Part shown: piece by piece, positions 1-11,661 of the stretch | Layout: the number at the start of each line of letters is the position of its first letter | Position numbering within the stretch: the first letter of the stretch is position 1 | Assembly: GCA_905116865.2 (NCBI GenBank) | Contig: CAJHNH020002062.1 | Span: 50,001-114,000 of the forward strand | Direction of reading: 5' to 3' | From: Candidula unifasciata | Taxonomy: Eukaryota; Mollusca; Gastropoda; Stylommatophora; Geomitridae | Length of the DNA: 64,000 nucleotides | Program-made: the position numbers and the translations under genes | Notes under the pieces: generated by a model | What the model saw: only the letters and a program-made list of their open reading frames with translations | What the model was told of the DNA's origin: nothing | Databases searched by the model: none

Positions 1-42
1 TCTCTCTCTCTCTCTTATAACTGTTGATACAGTTGACAAGAA

Positions 43-86
<44 letters not shown>

Positions 87-187
87 GACTCTCTCTCTCT
101 CTTATAACTGTTGATACAGTTGACAAGAATATCTCTCTCTCTCTCTCTCTCTCTCCTATAACTGTTGATACAGTTGACAAGAATATC
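1..187. repeat. CT microsatellite with interspersed 29-bp unit
   Basis: Runs of CT dinucleotides alternate with three copies of a short unit containing ataactgttgatacagttg followed by acaagaatat. The window edge cuts the array, so its full size is unknown. No coding potential is seen. Confidence 0.9.
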
Positions 188-374
188 TCTAATGTCTTCA
201 ATCCTATTGAATTCACCCTATTTAATGTTCACTATTTACCTGTCATTAGTTATAGAATACCTTCAACTTTTGCTTCATGGCTCTAGAAGTTCTCCAACTT
301 TCACTTACATAAGATGAAAGAGAAATAACATTAAAATTGAAAACAAAAGTACTTAACCTGGTTCTTAAAGGGTA

Positions 375-617
375 AAAGGTTAAATGTTAAAGTCGAGAGA
401 ATCGACTTCATTGCACCGGGTTTTATCACCTATGGCTCGGACTCTATCTGCAGAACAGCTAGCCGCCTACCGAAAGCGTCACACAGAGCAAGAACTCCGA
501 AGCTCCGGCGACGATCCTGGGGGATCTCTATAAAAATTAAACTTAATGGCGTAGTCGTGAAACGAACCCACTACCTTCAGAGCACGAGGTAAACGGCTTG
601 ACCACTTCTGGACAGAA
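375..617 (-). mobile_element. SINE family D copy (tRNA-derived)
   Basis: One of four related copies (others near 44415, 47712 and 60575). The right end read on the minus strand looks like a tRNA head: an A-box-like segment (tggtcaagccgtttacc) and a B-box-like gtgggttcg. The plus-strand left end begins with a ttaaagt motif. The name family D is local to this report. Confidence 0.6.
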
Positions 618-681
618 ATCCCTGACCGGATTCTAGAACTACATAATTAAAGTTTCGTATTTTGTTGAAGTTTTTGAAAGC

Positions 682-914
682 TAGTCGGCTCTGGGGCTAA
701 GTCGATGCGAACGCTTCGCAATGGCGGGATGCCGGGTTTGATCCCAGCTGCGGGCCTTGCGCCTTGCGTTAGTTTCGACAGTGATATCAAGAAAGCCGAC
801 CGTCCAGACAGCAATGGCAAACTACTAGACGTAAATTTGCCTCGAAAAACCACACAACAGCCAGGGGCTGTTGGGGTTGGTTCTGCAACGTCCTGTAAAG
901 GATACGCAACTAAC
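682..914 (+). mobile_element. SINE family A copy (tRNA-derived)
   Basis: The head contains a tRNA-like A box (ggggctaagtcg) and B box (gggtttgatccc). The body carries the shared blocks caatggcaaactactag and gttggttctgcaacgtcctg, and it ends in gcaactaac. Matching copies lie at 10449, 17228, 21991 (minus), 24324 (minus), 47110 and 53488 (minus). Confidence 0.75.
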
Positions 915-1591
915 TTTTTGAAAACTAAAGATGCATTGCAAGTGCTTGCGTATTTTTTAAATATTTTCAGTACAAAAATAAAAAAAAAATAAAAACATTA
1001 AAAAGTCAGTTAGGATGCTCTTGCGCGTGTTTCATCACATTTGATAATACCTCGATGTTGTCATGGCAATAGAAAAAAAACATCCCCCATAAACATTTAA
1101 TGCGACATTTCGCTATACAATTATGCTGATGGATAGTTTGTTCCGTTTTTCCCAGCACAGTTTTCATGACATCTCTACGAAGCCAGAAACTGACAAGTAC
1201 GGCCCAAAACTGCCCCGTTTGTTATGGCAAAGATAATGGTCGTAAAGCGGCTTCTGTAGAGCCAAAACGTAATCCCTGAGCAGTGATCATTTGAGGTATT
1301 TGGCTAAAGGAGAATCGATCGCGCCATAACACAAATGGGAGTTGAGAAATTGTCGCTTTCCTTGATTTCTTATAAAAACTTGGCTCTGAACGCCTTTGGC
1401 ATTTTCTTAGACATCAGCTGCTTGTTTCAGTGATGTCAATAATTGATATTTGGAGTTGCATAAGAAAAAGTTCACAGTATTGATTGGCACTCGTGATGTT
1501 ATCGAAAAAAAAAAAAGCAAAAGATTAGAGGTCAACCACTGCCATTTTAGTCTGAACTTGCAGAATGATTTTTTTCTATCCCAAATAACTA
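915..1591. other. Unassigned intergenic DNA
   Basis: AT-rich sequence with short homopolymer A runs. I see no gene, repeat family or conserved reading frame here; the small frames present have no recognisable motif. Confidence 0.5.
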
Positions 1592-2864
1592 CAGTAGAAC
1601 CTCGCTTAACGAGCACCTCTCTTGATGAGTAATTCGCACAACGATCAAACCAAATTGTAAAAGAATGACTTGCTTAACGAGCGACGTTTCGCATAACGAG
1701 TGGCGAGGAGAGGTGAAGTCCCGGATTGTGCACATGTTACAATAGTCTGTGTTTAGCACTTGTTCCAGTAGCATCGTAGTGTCGCTTGTGATCACACATA
1801 TTCTCAAACGTATGTTATATTGTGTTATATGTACATGAATCCTCCAGGCCTACAAGATAACCTCCCTGAAGAATTTAATTTCATCAAGATCCAATTTCTG
1901 CCTCTTAACTCCACTCCGTTACTCCAGCCCACGGACTGGCAAGTTATTTCTAACTTTAAGAAGCTTTACACTAAAGCACTCTTCGAGCATTGTTTTCTGG
2001 TGACTAAAGGGACCAACCCACTCTCAAAGAGTTTTGAAAAAAATCACTTTCACATCGTTGCCTGCCTCAAGATGATCGACAAAGCGGGGGAGGGGTTCCC
2101 AAGAGAACCCTAACTTCTTGAAAAAAAAACTTAGGCCGGAGAGCTTTGTCGATTTGTGACTTCCAGGGGTTGGAGACAGTACCTGTGGAACCTGTAGTCA
2201 ACGAGATTGTGTCTTTGGCCACTATCATGGGATTGTAGGTGGATAACAGTGATATCGAAGAGCTTGTGGAAGAGCACAGCCAAGAGCTGACCATCAAAGA
2301 CCTTATAGAGTTGTATTTTGTTTTACAGCAAGAAGTTTTGGAGGAAAGTTTGTCAGAGGAGGAGGTAACAGGAAAGCAACAATCTTCTGGTGAAATAAGA
2401 GAAATGCTGAAAGCATTGCAAACTGTTGCATTTTACATTGAGAAGCATCACCCTATAAAGGAAGTGGCAATGCGCGCTGCAAATTTATTTAATGATAATG
2501 ATGTGTTGCATTTTCGCCAAATTTTTAAGAGTCAACAAAAACAAATGTTTCTGGACATCTTTCTAGTAGAAAAATTATTATCTATGTATCATAATTATTT
2601 CGACTTTTTTTTCTGCAAATCTAATTCGCCTTCCAGGAGGGTTCGTTCCGCTTTTGAAAAAAAAAAGATGAAGATGATTCACTATCCTCAACAATACGTA
2701 TATAATTTTCTTTGAATAAACGTTATACACCACATTTTGTAAGTATTTTTTTTTTCGACATGAAACGCGTTATCGTATTTTACATTAATTTATATTAAAA
2801 AAATTGTTTCGCTTAACGAGTTTGATTCTGGAACGAATTATGCTGGTTAAGCCATGTTCCACTG
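1592..2864 (+). mobile_element. Tigger/pogo-type DNA transposon, internally deleted
   Basis: Imperfect terminal inverted repeats start with cagtagaacctcgcttaacg on the left and end on the right in a sequence whose complement reads cagtggaacatggcttaacc. Both ends abut TA, the usual target duplication of this superfamily. Inside are two fragments of a Tigger (TIGD-type) transposase. At about 1.27 kb the element is much shorter than an autonomous copy, because the DNA-binding region and most of the catalytic core are missing. It cannot be autonomous. Confidence 0.85.
1820..2715 (+). pseudogene. Tigger-like transposase C-terminal remnant
   Basis: The frame at 1820-2113 contains FLPLNSTPLLQPTDWQVISN, which corresponds to the well-known FLPPNTTSLLQPMDQ segment before the last catalytic acid of DDE_1 transposases. 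The frame at 2239-2715 contains DIEELVEEHSQELTIKDL and HHPIKEVAMRAANLFNDN, the typical C-terminal tail of Tigger transposases. Between them the frame is broken, and no CENP-B helix-turn-helix domain is present upstream. In the family this protein cuts and pastes the element; this copy is dead. Confidence 0.85.
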
Positions 2865-2887
2865 TATTTGGAATAAGGTGTTCTTTT

Positions 2888-2960
2888 CTTTAGCATTCCC
2901 AGCCACTGGGGTTCATTGCTGCAGATTCGCCCTCATCCATTCATTCGTCGTCCTACTTGC
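2888..2960 (+). repeat. Short interspersed fragment, family F
   Basis: The block agcattcccagccactgggg followed by ttcattgctgcagat recurs, diverged, near 34236 and 59370. This copy lies just outside the Tigger right end and immediately before a minisatellite. The parent element is not recognised. Confidence 0.5.
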
Positions 2961-2967
2961 TCTGTTC

Positions 2968-5285
2968 AGTGTATTTACTTGATCTGTACAGTGTATTTAC
3001 TTGATCGGGTCAGTGTATTTACTTGATCTGTACAGTGTATTTACTTGATCGGTTCAGTGTATTTACTTGATCTGTTCAGTGTATTTACTTGATCTGTTCA
3101 GTGTATTTACTTGATCTGTTCAGTGTATTTACTTGATCTGTTCAGTGTATTTACTTGATCTGTTCAGTGTATTTACTTGATCTGTACAGTGTATTTACTT
3201 GATCTGTACAGTGTATTTACTTGATCTGTTTACTAGATCAGGTGTAGTGTATTTACTTGATCAGTGTATTCAGTGTATTTACTTGCTCTGTTCAGTGTAT
3301 TTACTTGATCTGTTCAGTGTATTTACTTGCTCTGTTCAGTGTATTTAATGATCTGCTCAGTGTATTTACTTGATCTATTAAGTGTATTTACTTGATCTGT
3401 TCAGTGTATTAACTTGATCTGTTCAGTGTATTTACTTGATCTGTTCAGTGTATTAACTTGATCTGTTCAGTGTATTTACTTGCTCTGTTCAGTGTATTTA
3501 CTTGATCTGCTCAGTGTATTTACTTGCTCTGTTCAGTGTATTTACTTGATCTGCTCAGTGTATTTACTTGATCTATTAAGTGTATTTACTTGATCTGCTC
3601 AGTGTATTTACTTGATCTATTAAGTGTATTAACTTGATCTGTTCAGTGTATTTACTTGCTCTGTTCAGTGTATTTACTTGATCTGCTCAGTGTATTTACT
3701 TGATCTATTAAGTGTATTTACTTGCTCTGTTCAGTGTATTAACTTGCTCTGTTCAGTGTATTTACTTGATCTATTCAGTGTATTTACTTGATCTGCTCAG
3801 TGTATTTACTTGATCTGTTCAGTGTATTTACTTGATCTGTTCAGTGTATTTACTTGATCTGTTCAGTGTATTTACTTGATCTGCTCAGTGTATTTACTTG
3901 ATCTATTTAGTGTATTTACTTGATCTATTAAGTGTATTTACTTGATCTATTCAGTGTATTTACTTGATCTATTTAGTGTATTTACTTGATCTATTCAGTG
4001 TATTTACTTGATCTATTCAGTGTATTTACTTGATCTATTCAGTGTATTTACTTGATCTATTCAGTGTATTTACTTTATCTATTCAGTGTATTTACTTGGT
4101 CTGTTCAGTGTATTAACTTGATCTATTCAGTGTATTTACTTGATCTGTTCAGTGTATTTACTTGATCTGTTCAGTGTATTTACTTGATCTGTTCAGTGTA
4201 TTTACTTGATCTGTACAGTGTATTTACTTGATCTGTACAGTGTATTTACTTGATCTGTTCAGTGTGTTTACTTGATCTGTTCAGTGTATTTACTTGCTCT
4301 GTTCAGTGTATTTACTTGATCTGTTCAGTGTATTTACTTGCTCTGTTCAGTGTATTTAATGATCTGCTCAGTGTATTTACTTGATCTGTATAAGTGTATT
4401 ACTTATCTGTTCAGTGTATTTGATCTGTATACTTTCAGTGTATTTACTTGATCTGTTCAGTGTATTTACTTGATCTGTGCTCAGTGTATTTACTTGCTCT
4501 GTTCAGTGTATTTACTTGATCTGCTCAGTGTATTTACTTTGATCTATTAAGTGTATTTACTTGATCTGCTCAGTGTATTTACTTGATCTAGTTATTTAGT
4601 GTATTAACTTGATCTGTTCAGTGTATTTACTTGCTCTGTTCAGTGTATTTACTTGATCTGCTCAGTGTATTTACTTGATCTATTAAGTGTATTTACTTGC
4701 TCTGTTCAGTGTATTAACTTGCTCTGTTCAGTGTATTTACTTGATCTATTCAGTGTATTTACTTGATCTGCTCAGTGTATTTACTTGATCTGTTCAGTGT
4801 ATTTACTTGATCTGTTCAGTGTATTTACTTGATCTGTTCAGTGTATTTACTTGATCTATTTAGTGTATTTACTTGATCTATTAAGTGTATTTACTTGATC
4901 TATTCAGTGTATTTACTTGATCTATTTAGTGTATTTACTTGATCTATTCAGTGTATTTACTTGATCTATTCAGTGTATTTACTTGATCTATTCAGTGTAT
5001 TTACTTGATCTATTCAGTGTATTTACTTGATCTATTCAGTGTATTTACTTGGTCTGTTCAGTGTATTAACTTGATCTATTCAGTGTATTTACTTGATCTA
5101 TTTAGTGTATTACTTGCTCTGTTCAGTGTATTTACTTGATCTGTACAGTGTATTTACTTGATCTGTACAGTGTATTTACTTGATCTGTACACTGTATTTA
5201 CTTGATCTATTAAGTGTATTTACTTGATCTATTAAGTGTATTTACTTGATCTATTAAGTGTATTTACTTGATCTATTCAGTGTAA
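2968..5285. repeat. 22-bp minisatellite, about 105 copies
   Basis: Unit cagtgtatttacttgatctg plus tt, with common variants (tgctctg, tctattaag, tctatttag). A second-order duplication is visible: the same order of variants starting near 3283 recurs near 4290, offset by about 1011 bp at first and about 950 bp further on. The segment 4380-4440 has a cluster of small indels. It is not coding. Confidence 0.95.
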
Positions 5286-5873
5286 CGATGAGTGCGTGGC
5301 ACTTCTGGGATTGTCTCCGGGGACTGTTATGTCAATTCTTAGCGCTCAACACTTTAACTCCTCGGCGATACTCTCATCGCAAGAACTGTCTGGCTTTTCT
5401 ATCCGCTTCTGAAATTATGTGTCTTTTTATGTTTGTCAGTCGGCATTTTCAGTTCGTTGTCTAACCTTTGCGACTACTGAGCACTATTTGTTCTGCCCCG
5501 CCGTTTCTGGGAGTAATCGCCCTTTCCAGACGTCTGTCTACAGGACTCAATCCAACTCTGCCTTGGTCACTTTATCTCCGTCAGAAAAGGGATCCTAGGT
5601 TTTCATCACGGGCAATCAGTTAGGATCGGCTGGCTCAGTGATTAGTTACAAAAAACCTCGCAGACTTGGAATTCTAGCACCAGCTTGTCAGCTAATCTGG
5701 GTTCAAAATATAGGCTAGGTGATTATGGCTGGGGTAGTATGATGGATGAAGGTCATTTAATAAGTCATCATTGTTACTGTTGTTATTGTTCGTATAGTTA
5801 ATATGATTTTTGTTGTGTTTTATTGTGGAGATTACTGGAGAAAGCTGAGAACTGCCAATCCGGCCTCAGTCGA
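5286..5873. other. Unassigned DNA between two arrays
   Basis: Unique-looking sequence between the 22-bp and 29-bp arrays. It holds only short frames without motifs. No gene is supported. Confidence 0.5.
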
Positions 5874-8652
5874 AAAGAAGATAAATCTCCCCATTCCGCA
5901 GCAAAGAAGACAAATATCCCCATTCCTCAGCAAAGAAGACAAATATCCCCATTCCTCATCAAAGAAGACAAATATCCCCATTCCACATCAAAGAAGATAA
6001 ATATCCCCATTCCACATCAAAGAAGACAAATATATTCCCCAAAGAAGACAAATATCCCCATTCCACATCAAAGAAGACAAATATCCCCATTCCACATCAA
6101 AGAAGACAAATATCCCCATTCCTCAGACAAATATCCCCATTTCCACATCAAAGAAGACAAAATATCCCCATTCCACATTTCAAAGAAGACAAATATCCCC
6201 ATTCCACATCAAAGAAGACAAATATCCCCATTCCACATTCCTCAAAGAAGACAAAATATCCCCATTCCTCAGCAAAGAAGACAAATATCCCATTCCTCAG
6301 CAAAGAAGACAAATATCACCCATTCCTCAGCAAAGAAGACAAATATCCCCATTTCATCAGCAAAGAAGACAAATATCCCCATTCCACAGCAAAGAAGACA
6401 AAATATCCCCATTCCACATCAAAGAAGACAAATATCCCCATTCCACAGCAAAGAAGACAAATATCCCCATTCCACCAATACCCCATCAGCAATTCATTTC
6501 TCAGCAAAGAAGACAAATATCTCCATTCCACATCAAAGAAGACAAATATCCCCATTCCTCAGCAAAGAAGACAAATATCCCCATTCCACATCAAAAAAGA
6601 CAAATATCCTCATTCCTCAGCAAAGAAGACAAATATCCATATTCTACATCAAAGAAGACAAATATCCCCATCCCACATCAAAGAAGACAAATATCCCCAT
6701 TCCTCAGCAAAGAAGACAAATATCCCCATTCCTCAGCAAAGAAGACAAATATCCCAATTCCACATCAAAGAAGACAAATATCCCCATTCCACATCAAAGA
6801 AGACAAATATCCCCATTCCACATCAAAGAAGACAAATATCCCCATTCCTCATCAAAGAAGACAAATATCCCCATTCCTCAGCAAAGAAGACAAATATCCC
6901 CATTCCACATCAAAGAAGACAAATATCCCCATTCCTCAGCAAAGAAGACAAATATCCCCATTCCACATCAAAGAAGACAAATATCCCCATTCCTCAGCAA
7001 AGAAGACAAATATCCCCATTCCACAGCAAAGAAGACAAATATCCCCATTCCACATCAAAGAAGACAAATATCCCCATTCCACATCAAAGAAGACAAATAT
7101 CCCCATTCCTCAGCAAAAGAAGCAAGAAGACAAATATCCCCATTCACATTAAAGAAGACAAATATCCCCATTCCTCAGCAAAGAAGACAAATATCCCCAT
7201 TCCACATCAAAGAAGACAAATATCCCCATTCCTCAGCAAATAAGACACAAAGAATCAAATATCCCAATTCCACATCAAAGAAGACAAATATCCCCATTCT
7301 ACATCAAATCAGACAGAAGACAAATATCCCCATTCCACATTCAAAGAAGACAAATATCCCCATTTCCAGCAATCAAAGATTACCCATTCCAATCAAAGAA
7401 GACAAATATCCCCATTTCACATCAAAGACGAAAAGACAAATATCCCCATTCCTCATCAAAGAAGACAAATATCCCCATTCAGCGAAAGAAGACAAATATC
7501 CCCATTCCACATCAAAGAAGACAAATATCCCCATTCCACATCAAAGAAAGACAAATATACCCATTTCCACATCAAAGAAGACAAATATCCCCATTCCACA
7601 TCAAAGAAGACAAATATCCCCCAGAAGACCACATCAAAGAAGACAAAATCCCCATTCCCTAAATCCCCATTCCACATCAAAGAAGACAAATATCCCCATT
7701 CCTCAGCAAAGAAGACAAATAAACCCATTCCTCAGCAAAGAAGACAAATATCACCATTCCTCAGCAAAGAAGACAAATATCCCCATTCCTCAGCAAAGAA
7801 GACAAATATCCTCATTCCTCAGCAAAGAAGTTAAATATCCCCTTTCCTCAGCAAAGAAGACAAATATCCCCATCACACATCAAAGAAGACAAATATCCCC
7901 ATTCCACATCAAAGAAGACAAATATCCCCATTCCTCAGCAAAGAAGACAAATAAACCCATTCCTCAGCAAAGAAGACAAATATCACCATTCCTCAGCAAA
8001 GAAGACAAATATCCCCATTCCTCAGCAAAGAAGTTAAATATCCCCTTTCCTCAGCAAAGAAGACAAATATCCCCATCACACATCAAAGAAGACAAACATC
8101 CCCATTCCTCAGCAAAGAAGACAAATATCCCCATTCCTCAGCAAAGAAGACAAATATCCCCATTCCACATCAAAGAAGACAAATATCCCCATTCCTCAGC
8201 AAAGAAGACAAATATCCCCATTCCACATCAAAAAAGACAAATATCCCCATTCCTCAGCAAAGAAGACAAATATCACCATTCCTCAGCAAAGAAGACAAAT
8301 ATCCCCATTCTTCAGCAAAGAAGACAAATATCCCCATTCCACATCAAAGAAGACAAATATCACCATTCCTCAGCAAAGAAGACAAATATCCCCATTCCTC
8401 AGCAAAGAAGTTAAATATCCCCTTTCCTCAGCAAAGAAGACAAATATCCCCATCACACATCAAAGAAGACAAACATCCCCATTCCTCAGCAAAGAAGACA
8501 AATATCCTAATTCCTCAGCAAAGAAGACAAATATCCCCATTCCACATCAAAGAAGACAAATATCCCCATTCCACATCAAAGAAGATAAATATCCCCATTC
8601 CACATTAAAGAAGATAAATATCCCCATTCCACATCAAAGAAGATAAATCTCC
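5874..8652. repeat. 29-bp minisatellite, about 95 copies
   Basis: Unit aaagaagacaaatatcccc plus attcctcagc, alternating with an attccacatc variant. The unit has no stop codon in any of the three plus-strand frames, and 29 is not a multiple of 3, so three units make a 29-codon super-period (KKTNIPIPQQRRQISPF and so on). This alone explains the 863-codon frame at 5823-8414. A marked variant block (aagttaaatatcccctttcc then catcacacatc) occurs near 7826, 8030 and 8405, which shows duplication of multi-unit segments. I do not call a gene. Confidence 0.95.
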
Positions 8653-8730
8653 CAACTGTACCTCTGAAGTTTAGAACAGGGGTTTCAGCCATATCATCCT
8701 CATGAAGCTTTCTATTTTTGTTAAACTTTT

Positions 8731-9066
8731 CTTCTTCTTCTTCTTCTTCTTTTTCTTCTTCTTCTTCTTCTTCTTCTTCTTCTTCTTCTTCTTCTTCTTC
8801 TTTCTTCTTCTTCTTCTTCTTCTTCTTCTTCTTCTTCTTCTTTCTTCTTCTTCTTCTTCTTCTCCTTCTTCTTCTTCTTCTTCTCTTCTTCTTCTTCTTC
8901 TTCTTCTTCTTCTTCTTCTTCTTCTTCTTCTTCTTCTTCTTCTTCTTCTTCTTCTTCTTCTTCTTCTTCTTCTTCTTCTTCTTCTTCTTCTTCTTCTTCT
9001 TCTTCTTCTTCTTCTTCTTCTTCTTTTTCTTCTTCTTCTACTACTTCTTCTTCTTCTTCTTCTTCT
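8731..9066. repeat. CTT/TTC microsatellite, about 335 bp
   Basis: Nearly pure TTC trinucleotide run with a few interruptions. The apparent poly-Phe, poly-Leu and poly-Ser frames here come from the repeat. Confidence 0.97.
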
Positions 9067-9079
9067 CCTTCAACCTTGC

Positions 9080-9195
9080 ATGATGACTAGCATCTGTCCG
9101 TCTTTCAAGACAATAGTGTTATATTACACGACGATGAGCCATAGGACTCACTGCCCATGGCGATGGTGAGTGTGTCTAGCATACCCCGCGTTAAA
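9080..9195 (+). repeat. Short interspersed fragment, family E
   Basis: Contains the sequence gtgttatattacacgacgat and, after it, gactcactgcccatggcgat. Diverged copies lie near 27285 and 35170 with similar gactc(a/g)cagccc(t/a) cores. The parent element is unknown. Confidence 0.55.
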
Positions 9196-9709
9196 AAACG
9201 TTTTCTACAATTTTAGCATTGGATTTCAGGACCAATATTCTAAACATTTGGGCATAGGATTTTTTCTTCTCAGTCGCTCAGCTCTCATTTTTTTCTGCAA
9301 TTATTTCTTACTTCATTCTCATTCCCTTCCTGATGTGCCCCCTCCACACAACATGGCCCATGGAATTTTGTTACCACGAGTCCACCTCAGTACCTGTATC
9401 CTCCATGTCCTCTTCTTTACATATATTCGTCGGTTTATCAATTGTGTTGCCTCAATGACCCGACACGTCAGCAGCAAGTCTCCAGTGGTTCATTAAAGTT
9501 TGTCTTGGATGCCTCTTCTCTCTGGTCATGTGTTTTCTAGCAGGCTGTGCTGTGTGCGACAGTTCTGCAGTATGTGCTCGTTTGTTTGAAGTACCGTGTG
9601 GCAAGGGTATTGATAGAATTGTACAGCCTTCCTTCTGTACATGTTTGCGTTACATCTGCAGTGTCATGTTTTTAGTGGAACCATTGCCGTTTAATGCCTT
9701 CTATTCAGT

Positions 9710-9712
<3 letters not shown>
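9196..9712. other. Unassigned DNA
   Basis: No recognisable gene, repeat family or RNA. Short frames only. Confidence 0.5.
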
Positions 9713-9787
<75 letters not shown>

Positions 9788-9791
9788 TCTC
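9713..9791. repeat. CT microsatellite
   Basis: About 78 bp of almost pure CT dinucleotide. Confidence 0.97.
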
Positions 9792-10014
9792 TTGCTGTAC
9801 CCCACCAGGACATCACACAAGTGAATAAACACCCAGCGACACAAAGTGCCACCATATGGATGAGGATCACCCGTGGAGATGTCCCAGAAACCAATTTCAG
9901 CCGTTAGGCCATATTTATGGCCTGTAAATATTTAGCAAAAGTCAGGGTGGAGCTTCACATAACGAAAAATTGCATCCCACATGGGGACAACTGTAATACT
10001 CAGTCTATTGATTG

Positions 10015-10415
10015 ATTCGTCTGTATGTCTGCTGCTTGCTCTCCACCTCCAGGAGTTTATGTAGTTCTTCTTGAGCAGTGTCTTTACGTCTTGTTTTGAT
10101 GTGAGATGGAGGTCCTGTTTACCTAGTGTTCCCTTCTTTTAGCCAGCTCATCCGCCGTCTTATTTTATGCTATTGTACAATCTCATGGGATCCACAGCAG
10201 CACAGCCTGGTCGGTCTCTGGGAGTTTGTTGAGTTGACAGTTCATTTCCCTTTCCACGCTATCTTGTGGTTCTCCTAATGCAGCCTGTAGGGCTGACACA
10301 CAGTCACACACGATTATAGTACTGGGGTCTTTTATGTCTCTTTCCCCAAGGAGCCTTGCGGCTTCGCTGAAAGCAAATTATTCAGCTCTGAAGCTTGATG
10401 AGAACTCTCCAGTTG
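10015..10415 (-). pseudogene. Non-LTR retrotransposon RNase H domain, decayed
   Basis: On the minus strand the translation, with internal stops, reads SSSFRAE, then FAFSEAARLLGERDIKDPST, then VCDCVSALQAALGEP, then QAVLLWIP, then KTADELAKR. That is the order of the RNase H motifs near the C terminus of invertebrate LINEs: the E of FRAE, the D of a (T)DS-like SALQAL segment, and the ETADALAK motif. At least two stop codons show it is dead. A SINE A copy follows at once. Confidence 0.7.
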
Positions 10416-10448
10416 TGTTTAACGTTTTATGCCTGGTTGCATCCTTTG

Positions 10449-10649
10449 TCGGTGTCTGTGGCTTAGGCGTTGCCAACTCGCTTCATAATGCCAGGGTGCC
10501 AAGTCCTGGCTTCGACAATAGAATCGAGAAGCCGACCGCCCAGAACGCAATGGCAAACTACTGGTCGTAAATTTGCCTAGAAAACCCACAACAGCTAACA
10601 AATTCTGGGATTGGCTCTGCAACGTCCTGTGAAAAAATATGCAGCTAAC
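10449..10649 (+). mobile_element. SINE family A copy
   Basis: Shares gagaagccgaccgcccagaa, caatggcaaactactgg and ggctctgcaacgtcctgt with the other family A copies. The B box is damaged (caagtcctggcttcg). It lies downstream of the LINE RNase H remnant. Confidence 0.7.
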
Positions 10650-11360
10650 TTCTCCATCCTTTAGTAAAATGACTATGTATGCTTTGCGGTTGCTCTCTAT
10701 TTCTGTTACAGATCCATCTGTGTTTTTGTCTAACCAGTCAGTGCGGGGACAGAAACGAGTTTCAAGGCCCCTGTTTCTGAACAGACTAAGCAGTCACGTA
10801 GTAAGAAATGCGTTTCATCAAGCGGGCAATGGAAACCTCCAGAAATCACTTTCTGCTAGCCTGGGCACTTGTGGGATGTGGATGACGGGGCATAAACAGC
10901 GTCTTCTAGATGAGCAAATACGACACAATGGCTCAATCACGCTGGCGTGCAAGTCTGCAATCTTCTGCCTGGTCCCAAATCGACTCACTCACGCGCGTGA
11001 GTGTATGCTGTGAAAATTGAGCGTAAGAATGCATGTTTGTTTAGCAGGCGATCAAATATGCGGCCCTACAAACTGAACATCTTGAATATGGTTCACAAGG
11101 GCTGTTGCCTTCCCTGGAATATGTGGAAGTTCGCATCTGAAGTTCTAATATTCTTCAAGAGCATAGACTCCAAGGGAAGCTAAGAAAAGGCCCCACTAAG
11201 CTCAATCAGTGGTTCTCAACTATTTTTACTGGCGAAGTCCTTTTTATAATAAACGTCTTTGACTCAGACCTACCCTGTATCTCACAAGTTAAAAGTGTTT
11301 AGTTCAAGCTTATTGAAATTGTTCGAACGCTTGTTCTGGTGATAAGGTTAGCTATGATAT
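10650..11360. other. Unassigned DNA with a possible hAT element end
   Basis: No gene is recognised. At about 11208 the sequence cagtggttctcaactatttt resembles a hAT-type terminal repeat such as the one at 15216, but I could not find a matching right end. Confidence 0.4.
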
Positions 11361-11364
11361 TAAC

Positions 11365-11535
11365 AGAGTCGCCGTGACCTTGCGGATCGGAAGGTCGTGA
11401 GTTCGCGTCCTGACAAGGCCAGACTTTTTTTTTTAAATTACCTTGACCCCCAGGTCGACCCAGCCCATAAAAATATAGCTCTATATCTCCAATACGCCTA
11501 AAGGTGGGAAAAGGGACCTTTTCTTACTTTATGAT
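11365..11535 (+). mobile_element. SINE family C copy, short
   Basis: Has the tRNA-like head (gagtcgccgtgaccttgcgg, ggtcgtgagttcg) and the shared 3' block atacgcctaaaggtgggaaa. The best copy of the family is at 33817-34056. Confidence 0.65.
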
Positions 11536-11661
11536 ATCAGGAGAAGAAAACAATTTATTATAATATTATATAGCATTTTATAATACTAACTACAAGCTGG
11601 CTTAAACTGTCAGTTATTTTTGTTGACCTCAATAATTAATAATACTTACATACTTGAAAGG

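Noticed and set aside
682..780. tRNA gene at the SINE heads
   Set aside because: A and B boxes are present but no cloverleaf with paired acceptor stem; the same head recurs with a shared SINE body.
2968..5285. CRISPR-like array
   Set aside because: Units are contiguous with no spacers, and the genome is eukaryotic.
5823..8414. 863-codon open frame as a repetitive protein gene
   Set aside because: Fully explained by a stop-free 29-bp unit; no splice sites, no start context, indels shift frames freely, and the minus strand is also partly open.
8702..9169. Poly-Phe/poly-Leu frames
   Set aside because: Translation of a TTC microsatellite.
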